From positions 28,278 to 92,277 of the forward strand of contig NZ_JAVDWU010000016.1 of the NCBI RefSeq assembly GCF_031457455.1: 64,000 bases of DNA, in the 5' to 3' direction. Under the pieces are notes generated by a model that was not told the DNA's origin, searched no databases, and saw only the letters and a list, made by a program, of their open reading frames with translations. This stretch comes from Hydrogenophaga palleronii_A. Its GTDB lineage: Bacteria > Pseudomonadota > Gammaproteobacteria > Burkholderiales > Burkholderiaceae_C. Shown here piece after piece: positions 28,207 through 36,720 of this stretch. The number at the start of each line of letters is the position of its first letter. Positions within the stretch are counted from its first letter, which is position 1. The translations under genes and the position numbers were made by a program.

Positions 28207-28473
28207 TTACTTGCGCAGACCCAGTTTCGCGATCAGCGCAAGGTAACGCTGTGCGTCCTTGGACTTGAGGTAATCCAGCAGTTTGCGACGACGGCTCACC
28301 ATGCGCAGCAGACCACGGCGACCGTGGTGGTCTTTGGCGTGGGTCTTGAAGTGAGGGGTGAGTTCGTTGATGCGTGCGGTCAGGATGGCGACCTGCACTT
28401 CTGGGCTGCCGGTGTCGTTGGCGGCGCGAGCGTTTTCCGCGATGACAGCGGCTTTGACGGATTGTTCGATCAT
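28207..28473 (-). CDS. rpsO: 30S ribosomal protein S15
   Basis: An 88-residue S15, a primary 16S rRNA-binding protein. Conserved segments include GSPEVQVAILTARINELTPH, the HFKTHAKDHHGRRGLLRMVS helix and RRKLLDYLK near the C-terminus. It is followed by a terminator and pnp. A perfect hairpin in the leader (28521-28539, seven base pairs) could take part in S15 autoregulation; that is inference. Confidence 0.97.
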   Translation of the reverse strand: MIEQSVKAAVIAENARAANDTGSPEVQVAILTARINELTPHFKTHAKDHHGRRGLLRMVSRRRKLLDYLKSKDAQRYLALIAKLGLRK

Positions 28474-28602
28474 TGAATTTCCTGCTTAAGGTACTTGCGT
28501 CCCGTCGCAGCAGGCAGATCCTGCGGAACAGGTCCGCAGCCGGCCGCCGCAACGGGCGTGAATGCCACCCACCCAGCGAAGCCGGGCCAGTAGCAACCGC
28601 GC

Positions 28603-28632
28603 ATTATAGCGCGATGGCGGCGCGGCGCCACA
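28603..28632 (-). promoter_or_regulatory. rpsO promoter
   Basis: A perfect TATAAT lies on the minus strand at 28603-28608, about 130 bases upstream of the rpsO start. The -35 at normal spacing (TGGCGC) is weak. The resulting leader contains the CTGCGGA/TCCGCAG hairpin. Confidence 0.6.
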
Positions 28633-28670
28633 TCCAGTCACATGGGTCCCGACCAGGCACCTGGGGCAGA

Positions 28671-29264
28671 TCACAACTTGTCGTAGCAACTGGTGTCTGA
28701 CAAATTCATCCACGACGAGACGGCGGTGAGGGTTTCAAGGCCCGTGAAGGCGCGATCCGTCGCACCAATGCAGAGCGTGCCGTCCCCGCCCTTCTTGCCC
28801 CAGATGGCCCCGCTCTGCACGCCGTTGGGGAGCACCCAGAGACCCCAGTTCGCCGCCGCCCTGGCACTGGCATCCGAGCGGGAGAACGTGACCATGCCCA
28901 GCGGCGTGCTTCTGGCGTCGGCCGTGCCAGCGCCCGAACAGTCCCCGCTGGTATAGCGGACAAAGGTCTGGCTGTAGGAGATGGCGTTGTCGCTCACCGG
29001 CACGACCCGCAGGCGCAGTTTCAACGAACGGGTACCGGCCGGCGTACAGATCCTGGACAGCCAGTCGCCGACAAGGCTGTCTGCACCGACAGCCAGACGC
29101 TGATCGCCAGGCGGACTGGCCCCACCCTCGTCATCGCCTCCGCCACCTCCGCCACAGGCCACCAACCCGGCGGCCGCCAGCAGTGCGCTCATCAGCCACC
29201 ATCTGGCAGGGTTTGGGGGTCGCATCCCGCGTCCGGGCATCGAATCACCGGTATTTCTTTTCAT
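28671..29264 (-). CDS. Putative lipoprotein of unknown function
   Basis: A 197-residue exported lipoprotein. The start at 29264 has an AAGGAAG ribosome binding site four to five bases upstream. The signal peptide ends in a lipobox LVAC near residue 32, followed by a run of six glycines, a common flexible linker after the lipid anchor. The mature part is mostly beta-like and contains cysteines (ICTPAG, SGDCSG, TLCIG, DTSCYD) that could form disulfides. I do not recognise the family. The gene is isolated between rpsO and a methyltransferase. Confidence 0.75.
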   Translation of the reverse strand: MKRNTGDSMPGRGMRPPNPARWWLMSALLAAAGLVACGGGGGGDDEGGASPPGDQRLAVGADSLVGDWLSRICTPAGTRSLKLRLRVVPVSDNAISYSQTFVRYTSGDCSGAGTADARSTPLGMVTFSRSDASARAAANWGLWVLPNGVQSGAIWGKKGGDGTLCIGATDRAFTGLETLTAVSSWMNLSDTSCYDKL

Positions 29265-29400
29265 TGAGCTTCCTTTCATTGCAAAAATGTTGTCAATAGG
29301 AGCGGTCCAGCGCGTCCAGCCCAGGCGTGCGCTCGCACGCCCGGCCTGAGCAGGCGCGACAAAACCGGGCACAGTGCCCAGCGGAGAATGGTTTGGGGGC

Positions 29401-30105
29401 TCAGGCCAGCGGCTTGCGGGCGACGATGAAGACGCGGGGGTCCTTGCCTTTCGTGCCATGGCGTTCGACCGCCTCGACGTACAGGCCCTGGCGAACCAGG
29501 GCAGCCTGCAGATGCGCGGCGTCAAAGCAGAGCACCTGAGGCGCCTTGCCGATGGCGCGCATGATCGGCAGGAGCACGCGAGGCACCAGCGGATTCATCT
29601 CGTTGAGGCAGGCGGTCTTGGAGATGAACAGGCCGCCGGGCCGCAGCGCCTGCACGGCTGCGCTGATGGCACGGTCCAGGTCGTCGACCAGATGCAGGAG
29701 GTTGAAGGCCAGCACGGCGTCCCAGGTGCCCTGGCCGAACACCGGCGCGTCGGCGTCGGCCACCGCAAAGCTCAATTGCGGGAAGGGCTGGACCGCAACC
29801 TTCTCGCGGGCGATGGCGATCATCTCGGCCGACACGTCCGTGGCCAGCAGGCGACGGGTGTGCGGCGCCAGTCGCAGCGCGGTGCTGCCGGTTCCGCAGC
29901 CGATTTCCAGCACATCAAGGTCGGTCGTCAGCAGGTCTTTCACCCGCTGCAATGTGGCCTCGTAGCCTGCCGGGTCGGCAATCGGGTCGGCTGCGTACTT
30001 GCGCGCAATGCGGTCCCAGAAACGGGCCTTGCGGGCCAAGGCAGTGCTGGCGGGCGAAAGGGCGGGAGACGCGGCAGAGGCGGCGGCGGACGACGGGTGG
30101 GGCAT
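29401..30105 (-). CDS. Class I SAM-dependent methyltransferase
   Basis: A 234-residue methyltransferase. Motif I VLEIGCGTGSTAL near residue 66 binds S-adenosylmethionine, followed by LLATDVSAEMIAIA, and the later LAFNLLHLV and LRPGGLFISKT motifs of the UbiE/SAM_MT family. The substrate is not evident. I chose MPHPSSAAAS at 30105; the longer frame reaches into the promoter region. It diverges from a LysR regulator 107 bases away, which may control it. Confidence 0.82.
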   Translation of the reverse strand: MPHPSSAAASAASPALSPASTALARKARFWDRIARKYAADPIADPAGYEATLQRVKDLLTTDLDVLEIGCGTGSTALRLAPHTRRLLATDVSAEMIAIAREKVAVQPFPQLSFAVADADAPVFGQGTWDAVLAFNLLHLVDDLDRAISAAVQALRPGGLFISKTACLNEMNPLVPRVLLPIMRAIGKAPQVLCFDAAHLQAALVRQGLYVEAVERHGTKGKDPRVFIVARKPLA

Positions 30106-30212
30106 GGCGGATGGGATGAACAGGTGACAACTGAAAACAGCAGGCGCCATGCTATCCATGCGCAGACCTGCAGGGAACTGCGGTAAATTGCAGCCCACAT
30201 ATACGTTTTTGC

Positions 30213-31085
30213 ATGAGACACATCGACTGGAACCAGCTCAGGGCCTTTCTGGAAACCGCTCAGACCGGCTCGCTGTCGGCTGCGGCCCGCAAGCTTGGCC
30301 TGACACAGCCCACCCTGAGCCGGCAGGTGGCCGCCATTGAGCAAGGCCTGGGAGTGACCCTGTTCGAACGGGTGGGAAAGACCATGGCACTCACCACCAC
30401 CGGGCTCGATCTGCTGGAACACGCGCGTGCGATGGGCGCGGCCGCTGACGCCCTGAGCCTAGCCGCCAGCGGGCGTTCACAGGCGGTGGGCGGTGTGGTG
30501 TCGGTGTCGGCCAGCGACGCGGTGGCCGCCTTCCTGCTGCCGCCCTTGGTGCAGCGCCTGAAGGAAGAGGAACCCGGCATTGCCATCGAAGTGATTGCAT
30601 CCAACGCCCTGAGCGACCTGCTGCGACGCGAAGCGGACATTGCGATCCGCCACGTCAAACCCGAGCAGCCCGAACTGATTGCGCGACTGGTGCGCGAAGC
30701 GACCGCCAGCTTCTATGTGGCCGAAGACTGGGTGCGCACCCACGGCCACCCCCGCACGGCCGCCGAGGCCGCCACCCTGCCCTTCGTCGGCGCCGACAGA
30801 ACCGGCCAGTACCTGGGGTACTTGCAGGCGCATGGCCTGCCCGTGACGGAGGCCAGTTTCAGCAGCTACGCCGAACACTCGGTGGCCCACTGGGCGCTGG
30901 TGCAGCAGGGTCTGGGCATCGGCGCCATGATGGATGAGATCGCCCGAAGGACGCCCGGCATCGTGCAAGTGCTCAACGAGGTGCCTCCCGTTCGTTTTCC
31001 GATCTGGCTGGTCAGCCACCGCGAGCTGCGCACGGCGCGAAGGATACGGGTGGTCTTTGAGGCGCTGGCGGAGGGGTTGAGGTAG
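30213..31085 (+). CDS. LysR family transcriptional regulator
   Basis: A 290-residue LysR regulator. The N-terminal winged helix-turn-helix is FLETAQTGSLSAAARKLGLTQPTLSRQVAAIE, with the linker helix after it; residues from about 90 form the periplasmic-binding-protein-like effector domain. It is divergent from the methyltransferase and convergent with the aminotransferase gene. The effector is unknown. Confidence 0.9.
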   Translation: MRHIDWNQLRAFLETAQTGSLSAAARKLGLTQPTLSRQVAAIEQGLGVTLFERVGKTMALTTTGLDLLEHARAMGAAADALSLAASGRSQAVGGVVSVSASDAVAAFLLPPLVQRLKEEEPGIAIEVIASNALSDLLRREADIAIRHVKPEQPELIARLVREATASFYVAEDWVRTHGHPRTAAEAATLPFVGADRTGQYLGYLQAHGLPVTEASFSSYAEHSVAHWALVQQGLGIGAMMDEIARRTPGIVQVLNEVPPVRFPIWLVSHRELRTARRIRVVFEALAEGLR

Positions 31086-31092
31086 GGCCTGT

Positions 31093-32280
31093 TCAGGCCT
31101 TGTCCAGCCACCCTGCCAGCCGCTGCACGCCCTCCTCCAGCCGCTCCAGATCGCGACTGGCGAAACACCAGCGCAGCCAGCCGCTCGCTTCCGTGCCAAA
31201 GGCGCTGCCAGGCGCCAGACCCAGCCCTGCTTCACGCACCAGCCGCTTGGCCACGTTCAGGCAGTCGGGTTGACCGTCGATGCTGAAGAAGGCGTACATG
31301 CCCCCTTTGGGCTGGGCCAGCCTGACGCCGGGCACGGCTTGCAGCAGGGGCACCAACGTGTCGCGACAGGCCTTCAGATGGGCCACCAGTGCGGGTGTCA
31401 CCTCATCGCCGCGCTGCATGGCCGCCACCGCTGCGCGCTGCACGAAGACCGGCGCGCAGGATGTGTTGAATTCGATGAGTTTGGCCACTTCGCGTGTGAG
31501 CGTGGCAGGCAACACCAGCCAGCCCAGGCGCCAGCCGGTCATCAGAAAGCTTTTTGAAAAACTGTGCGCCACGATGAGGCGGTCGTCGGGTTCGGCAACG
31601 TCGAGAAAACTGCTGGCCGCGCCATTGCCGGTATCGCCCGCGTAGTAAAGCCGCTCGTAAACCTCGTCGGCCACGATCCAGGTACCGGTGCGGCGGCAAT
31701 GCGCCAAGATGGTGGCTTGTTCGCTGCGGGTGAGCGTCCAGCCGGTGGGATTGTTCGGAGCGTTCAGGATGAGCATGCGTGTGGACGGCGTGATGCTGGC
31801 GAGCAAGGCATCGACATCCAGTGCCCAGGCACCCGTGTCAGCCCCTTGGGCAACCACACGCAAGGGCACCGCCTTCACTTTCGCGCCCATGATCCGGGGC
31901 TGAGCCACTAGGTTGGGCCACACCGGTGTCACCACCACCACTTCGTCACCCGCGTCAACGAGCATCTGGCTGGCCAGCATGAGTCCGTTGACCCCGCCGG
32001 AGGTCACCGCGAGGCGTTCAAACCAGTGGTCTGTGCCGCGCCCGGGATGCAGATCTTCGGTGTAGGTGGCGATCGCCGACCGGAGTTCGGCCAGCCCCAG
32101 GTTGTGGGCATAGAAAGTTTCGCCGGCCTGGAGGGACGCGATTGCTGCATCGCGGATGAAATCGGGCGTGACTTCATCGCTTTCGCCAAACCAGAACTTG
32201 AGCACGCCGTTGCGCCCCAGCCCTTCATTGGCCACTTCGCGGATGCGCGATTCGGCCAGTTGGGTCACCACATCCCGCAT
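31093..32280 (-). CDS. Class I/II PLP-dependent aminotransferase
   Basis: A 395-residue fold-type I aminotransferase. NAPNNPTG (near 173-180), the cofactor-binding DEVY (205-208) and the Schiff-base lysine K243 in HSFSKSFLMTGWRLGW are in the expected order, with the C-terminal arginine in LRWCFAS. The start at 32280 has AGGAG seven bases upstream; the eleven codons before it are in frame but lack a site. A MITE-like element begins 33 bases upstream. The amino acid substrate is not clear. Confidence 0.9.
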   Translation of the reverse strand: MRDVVTQLAESRIREVANEGLGRNGVLKFWFGESDEVTPDFIRDAAIASLQAGETFYAHNLGLAELRSAIATYTEDLHPGRGTDHWFERLAVTSGGVNGLMLASQMLVDAGDEVVVVTPVWPNLVAQPRIMGAKVKAVPLRVVAQGADTGAWALDVDALLASITPSTRMLILNAPNNPTGWTLTRSEQATILAHCRRTGTWIVADEVYERLYYAGDTGNGAASSFLDVAEPDDRLIVAHSFSKSFLMTGWRLGWLVLPATLTREVAKLIEFNTSCAPVFVQRAAVAAMQRGDEVTPALVAHLKACRDTLVPLLQAVPGVRLAQPKGGMYAFFSIDGQPDCLNVAKRLVREAGLGLAPGSAFGTEASGWLRWCFASRDLERLEEGVQRLAGWLDKA

Positions 32281-32313
32281 CAAAACACTCCTGCCCGTTG
32301 CGGGCTTGTTCAA

Positions 32314-32548
32314 CCTAAAAACTGCAATTGGACGGACCCGAGTGGGCCGTCAGGGAGTGGGCTGGCAAGGCGCGACGACGCAGCGGGCTTCTGCCCGTAA
32401 GGAGGAGCAACGCCGCCAGCGTGCTCCCTGGCGGTTCAATCGGGTCTGTAGCGCCCTCACCCATCAGGCGAGCCCCTTCGTGGTCAAGATTCTTAGTGTT
32501 CACGGACATTTCCAGCGGATAGAGCGCGGTCAACTGCGGTTTTTAGGT
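32314..32548. mobile_element. MITE-like element, 235 bp, with terminal inverted repeats
   Basis: A 235-bp element bounded by imperfect inverted repeats: the left end starts CCTAAAAACTGCAATTG and the right end reads, in reverse, CCTAAAAACCGCAGTTG (15 of 17 identical). A direct repeat TTCAA flanks it on both sides (32309-32313 and 32549-32553), consistent with a 5-bp target duplication. An open 72-codon minus frame spans most of it but shows no family. No transposase is present, so it would be non-autonomous. Confidence 0.75.
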
Positions 32549-32566
32549 TCAACGCCGATTCCAGAT

Positions 32567-33859
32567 TCAAGGCCGCTGCATGTTACAGCTGTGTGGCTGC
32601 TCGGCCTGCTGGGGGCTGAGCTGACGGATCACACGAAAACCGTAGCCCGAGCCTTCGACATCGAAACGGGTACCGGGTGTGCCCTGCCTGTCCATGACCG
32701 CCACGGCCAGCGGCTGCTGGAACTGGTGGTCGGCGGCGCGCATGCGGGCGGTCTGGCCGGCCAGGGTGACTTCGGCCTTTTCCAGTTGGGCCGCAATGGC
32801 CGCTGCGTTGATGGCGCCATCCTTGGCCCCAGCGCGTTCGATGGCCTGTGCGAGCGACTCGATCATGAGCTGCATGCGCATGTGCACGTAATCATCGGCC
32901 GGGTTGGGAAAACGCTGGCGGAAGGACGCGTAGAAGGCCTGCGATTCGGGGGTGGGCACATTGGGGAACCAGTCGGCCACGGCGATCACCTTGCCGATGC
33001 CGGCGTCTCCCATGGCAGCCGGAGCACCCAGCGCGTTGCCATAGAAGGTGTAGAAGGTGCCGTCAAAGCCCACTTCGCGCGCCGCCTTCACCAGCAGAGT
33101 GAGGTCGTTGCCCCAGTTGCCGGTGAGCACCGCCTGCGCACCACTGGCCTTGATCTTGGTGGCATAAGGCAGGAAGTCCTTGATCCGGGCCATGGGGTGC
33201 AGTTCGTCGCCCACGATCTTCACGTCGGGCCGTTTGGCTGTTAGCTGGTTGCGCGCTTCGCGCAACACGGCCTGGCCAAAGCTGTAGTCCTGCCCGATGA
33301 GGTAGATGCTTTTCACCCCTTTGTCTTCGCTCAGCACGCTCATGAGAGCGGTCATGCGCATGTCGGCATGGGCGTCGAACCGGAAGTGCCAGTAGCTGCA
33401 TCTTTCGTTGGTGAGCACGGGGTCCACCGCCGAATAGTTGAGGAACAGCACTTGCTTGTCGGTTTCGCGTCCGTTGTGTTTTCCGATGGCGTCGATCAGG
33501 CCAGCGGCTGCGGCGGAGCTGTTGCCCTGGGTCACGATGGTGATGTCGCGATCAATCGCCGAACGCAGCGCGGAAAGTGCTTCCTCGGTCTGACCCTTGC
33601 TGTCAAAACGCTCGATGACCAGAGGGCGGTTGCCGCCGGGCAGCTTCACGCCGCCACGTGCGTTGACCCGCTCGGTGGCCCAGACCAAGTTGCGGTAGAC
33701 GGCTTCACCCGTGTTCGCGAAGGGCCCTGAAAGGCCTTCGATCATGCCGATGCGGATGGGTGCGGCAGCAGGTGCAGAGGCTTGAGCCATCACGGCAGAG
33801 GCGGTGAGGCTCAGCGCGAGTGCAAGAAATAAACGGCGGGTAGCGATGGATAGCTGCAT
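32567..33859 (-). CDS. ABC transporter substrate-binding protein, branched-chain amino acid type
   Basis: A 430-residue periplasmic binding protein of the Leu/Ile/Val family. A Sec signal peptide (RRLFLALALSLTASAVMAQA, cleaved near residue 26) is followed by IRIGMIEGLSGPFANTGEAV, the usual first strand and ligand loop. I chose MQLSIATRRL at 33859 over a frame 76 codons longer with no signal-like start. No permease or ATPase gene accompanies it. The C-terminus is rich in Pro/Gln/His. Confidence 0.87.
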   Translation of the reverse strand: MQLSIATRRLFLALALSLTASAVMAQASAPAAAPIRIGMIEGLSGPFANTGEAVYRNLVWATERVNARGGVKLPGGNRPLVIERFDSKGQTEEALSALRSAIDRDITIVTQGNSSAAAAGLIDAIGKHNGRETDKQVLFLNYSAVDPVLTNERCSYWHFRFDAHADMRMTALMSVLSEDKGVKSIYLIGQDYSFGQAVLREARNQLTAKRPDVKIVGDELHPMARIKDFLPYATKIKASGAQAVLTGNWGNDLTLLVKAAREVGFDGTFYTFYGNALGAPAAMGDAGIGKVIAVADWFPNVPTPESQAFYASFRQRFPNPADDYVHMRMQLMIESLAQAIERAGAKDGAINAAAIAAQLEKAEVTLAGQTARMRAADHQFQQPLAVAVMDRQGTPGTRFDVEGSGYGFRVIRQLSPQQAEQPHSCNMQRP

Positions 33860-34132
33860 GAAAAGTGAGACCGGTCTGTGAATGTTCGCGCCCCACCCGC
33901 TGGGTGGCACACCCCTGGTTTTCCAAGGTGTCGCATTGGCGACATGGGCGGGTAGTGTAGTGCGTTGCGCGCAGCACCAGGCAGATGCAGCCATGGCCCA
34001 CCCGCCAGCCCTGGCCACCCTGCAATCATCCCAGACCGGCATACCCTGATCTCTCAGGGGTGTCGCGATCAAGGCAGGGACCGACATTGCAGACCGGTGG
34101 CCCGCCGTTCGCCCTGCCTGGTCAATGGTCGA

Positions 34133-35293
34133 TCACCAGTTGGACGAGCGGCTCTTCAGCTTCCAATCGTCGCCACGCAGCTGGTAGATGCCCACGGCAC
34201 CAAAGCTCTGTTCGCCTTTGGCATCCCACCGCATGGTTCCGGTCACAGGCGCGTAGCCTTCCAGACTGCGCAACGTAGCCAGCACCTTCTTGCGGTCTGC
34301 CGATTTGGCCGCCCGAATGGCGCCGGCGAGCACATAGGTGCTGTCGTAGCTGTAGTGGGCCCCGTAAGCCACGGGCTGCTTGAAACGTTCCTGGTAGCTG
34401 GCCACAAACTTCGGGCCGGAGCCAAATTCGGAGGCGTTCAGCACAGGCGAGGTGGCGGAAATCTGGTTGATCAGCCCGGCTGCCTTGATCATCGCCGTGG
34501 TCTTGATCGTGTCACCACCCACCAGATGCACGTCGGTATGCCCCACCTTGACCAGGGCCTCCAGCAGTGCGATGGCCTGGAAGTCGTTGAGCATGGACAC
34601 CACCACATTGGTCTTGTCTGCCTTCAACTGGGCGGCCAGTTCGTCGAATGCCACGGTGGTGCCGTCAAATGACTGGCGCACGGTGACTTCCTTGTTCAGC
34701 TCTTTCAGCCGTTTGGCAGCGCCTTCAGCCAGGCCCTTGCCATAGGTGGTGCCTTCGTCGAGCACCGCGTAGCGGGTGGCGCCGGCCAGGCCGGCCGCGT
34801 AGGCCCCCATGGCCCTGGCCTGGAGGTTGTCGTTGGCGACCATGCGCAACGTGGTGTCAAAGCCCAGCTCGGTATAGCGGGGGTTGGTGGAGATCGCGAT
34901 CTGGGCCACATTGGCGGCCGCATAGACGGGTGCGGCTTCGATGCTCACGCCCGAGTTCAGGTTGGCGATCACGGCGACCACACCCGCATCCACCAGTTGC
35001 TGGGCCACGGCCTTGCCAGTAGCCGGATCGGCTTTGTCGTCCAGCGACACCACTTCGAGCATCACGGGTTTGCCGTCGACCTTGAAGCCTTGTTTGTTGA
35101 GCTCTTCCACCGCCAGCGTGACTCCGTTGAGCAGGTCCTGCCCCAGCTCGGCCAGTGAACCACTCAGCGGTTGGGCGACACCGATCTTGATGGTGTCGGG
35201 AACGCCCGAACAACCGGCAAGCAACCCCGTGGCCACCAGGGCAGAGGCCAGCAGGCTGTGAGAAAAGTGGCGGCGGTCCATGGCAGCTTTCAT
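34133..35293 (-). CDS. ABC transporter substrate-binding lipoprotein, LIV type
   Basis: A 386-residue binding protein with a lipoprotein signal ending in LLAGC near residue 28. The mature protein begins IKIGVAQPLSGSLAELGQDLLNGV, the LIV-family opening, with NSGVSIEAAP and DEGTTYGKGLAEG in later strands. The ATG at 35293 has an AGGA ribosome site eight bases upstream. It lies upstream of the other binding-protein gene in the same direction, 273 bases away. No transporter membrane genes are nearby. Confidence 0.87.
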   Translation of the reverse strand: MKAAMDRRHFSHSLLASALVATGLLAGCSGVPDTIKIGVAQPLSGSLAELGQDLLNGVTLAVEELNKQGFKVDGKPVMLEVVSLDDKADPATGKAVAQQLVDAGVVAVIANLNSGVSIEAAPVYAAANVAQIAISTNPRYTELGFDTTLRMVANDNLQARAMGAYAAGLAGATRYAVLDEGTTYGKGLAEGAAKRLKELNKEVTVRQSFDGTTVAFDELAAQLKADKTNVVVSMLNDFQAIALLEALVKVGHTDVHLVGGDTIKTTAMIKAAGLINQISATSPVLNASEFGSGPKFVASYQERFKQPVAYGAHYSYDSTYVLAGAIRAAKSADRKKVLATLRSLEGYAPVTGTMRWDAKGEQSFGAVGIYQLRGDDWKLKSRSSNW

Positions 35294-35362
35294 TGGGGGT
35301 TCCTGAGATTGATGAATCAGAACGCCCACCTCACCATCGGTCGCGTGGGCGTTCGCAGGTCT

Positions 35363-35420
35363 AAGGCGATGCTGAAGAAGTCCCGAGTGGCGGCCCAAGA
35401 GACTTGCTCAGCCTTGCCTT
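35363..35420. repeat. Imperfect inverted repeat, 20-bp arms
   Basis: Arms of 20 bases (left begins AAGGCGATGCTGA, right arm in reverse AAGGCAAGGCTGA) match at 16 of 20 positions around an 18-base centre. It lies 70 bases upstream of the binding-protein start on the minus strand, in its presumed leader. It could be a transposon remnant or a regulatory hairpin. Confidence 0.45.
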
Positions 35421-35563
35421 AACGGCCTGCGGAGCTTAAAGGTGAGCGCGGGTGCACCGCCGTGCGGTTTTTCACCGGATGGGCGGGATTAGTGCAATTA
35501 ATGACTCAGTAGCGCCACCACAGGTAACGACACCCGATGCCCCTATTGGCACAGGGCGGGCGC

Positions 35564-36652
35564 TCAGCGGCCCGACAACTCGGCCAGGCTCCAGCGCGGT
35601 TTGACGTCAAACGCGTACGGCTGATCCGCCGACTTGGCATGGCCCAAGCCCGCCTGCCAACGCATGCCGGCGGCCAGGGCAATCATGGCGCCGTTGTCGG
35701 TGCACAAGTGCAGTTCGGGGTAGTGCACGCGCACCCCGCGCTGACGGCAGGCGGCACCGAGTTGCTCGCGCAAGCGGGTGTTGGCGCCAACCCCACCAGC
35801 CACCACCAGGCGCTTCAGGCCGGTGGCGTCGATCGCGGACAGGGATTTTTTCACCAGCACGTCCACGATGGCCGCCTGAGCACTGGCGGCCACGTCGGCA
35901 CGTTGCTGGTGGCTCAAGGGATCGGCCAGATGGGTGGTGGCCGGTCCATCGGGGTGCGCCTGCGCCAGCCGCTTCACCTGGGTGAGCACCGCAGTCTTCA
36001 GACCGGCAAATGAAAAATCGAGATCGCCACTGTGCAGCAGGGGCCGGGGAAAACGGAACACCTCGTCGCCCCCTTCCTGGGCCAGCCTGGCCAGCGCCGG
36101 TCCTCCGGGATAGCCCAGGCCCAGCAGCTTGGCCGACTTGTCAAAGGCTTCGCCGGCCGCGTCGTCGATGGTCTCGCCCAGCAGTTCGTAGCGCCCCACC
36201 CCGTCCACGCGCATGAGCTGGGTGTGCCCGCCAGACACCAGCAGCGCCACAAAGGGGAATTCGGGCGGATCGGCACTGAGAAAGGGCGACAACAAATGAC
36301 CCTCCAGATGGTGCACCCCCAGCACGGGCCTGCCCAGTGCGAAGCCGAGCGCACAGGCCACGCCGGAGCCCACCAGCAGCGCGCCGGCCAGGCCCGGCCC
36401 TCGGGTGTGGGCCACGGCATCCACATCCTTCAAGCTGAGGCCTGCCTGGGCCAGCACGGCGTCGGTCAGGGGCAGCACGCGCCGAATGTGGTCGCGGCTG
36501 GCCAGCTCGGGCACCACGCCGCCATAGGCCTGGTGCATCTCGATCTGGCTGTGCAGCGAATGTCCCAGCAAGCGGGGCGTGGCGGTGCCGCTGGCATCGA
36601 CCAGGGCCACGCCGGTTTCATCACAGGAGGATTCGATGCCCAGAATTCGCAT
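35564..36652 (-). CDS. tsaD: tRNA N6-adenosine threonylcarbamoyltransferase TsaD
   Basis: A 362-residue enzyme that with TsaB and TsaE installs t6A37 on ANN-decoding tRNAs. The metal-binding HHLEGH motif lies near residue 115, ahead of the ASKHA-type nucleotide segment GDLDFSFAGLKTAV and the GGVGANTRLR segment. MRILGIESSCDETG at 36652 is the canonical N-terminus; 58 further open codons upstream are spurious. It diverges from nasR with 68 bases between starts. Confidence 0.96.
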   Translation of the reverse strand: MRILGIESSCDETGVALVDASGTATPRLLGHSLHSQIEMHQAYGGVVPELASRDHIRRVLPLTDAVLAQAGLSLKDVDAVAHTRGPGLAGALLVGSGVACALGFALGRPVLGVHHLEGHLLSPFLSADPPEFPFVALLVSGGHTQLMRVDGVGRYELLGETIDDAAGEAFDKSAKLLGLGYPGGPALARLAQEGGDEVFRFPRPLLHSGDLDFSFAGLKTAVLTQVKRLAQAHPDGPATTHLADPLSHQQRADVAASAQAAIVDVLVKKSLSAIDATGLKRLVVAGGVGANTRLREQLGAACRQRGVRVHYPELHLCTDNGAMIALAAGMRWQAGLGHAKSADQPYAFDVKPRWSLAELSGR

Positions 36653-36720
36653 GGCGGGAGTGTACGGGGCGGCACAATCACGTATTGGATGTGCGGCATG
36701 TTTGTTGCTGCAGGATTCCC

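Noticed and set aside
29324..29341. GGCGTGCG/CGCACGCC hairpin as methyltransferase terminator
   Set aside because: Perfect 8-bp palindrome, but no U run; it may simply be a GC-rich palindrome and is left uncalled.
32315..32533. 72-codon frame inside the MITE-like element as a real gene
   Set aside because: It ends with the inverted repeat, shows no motif, and is better explained as part of the non-coding element.
33920..33940. TGTCGC/GCGACA hairpin as terminator between the two binding-protein genes
   Set aside because: No U run on either strand; the position, within the leader of the downstream gene, does not fit a terminator clearly.
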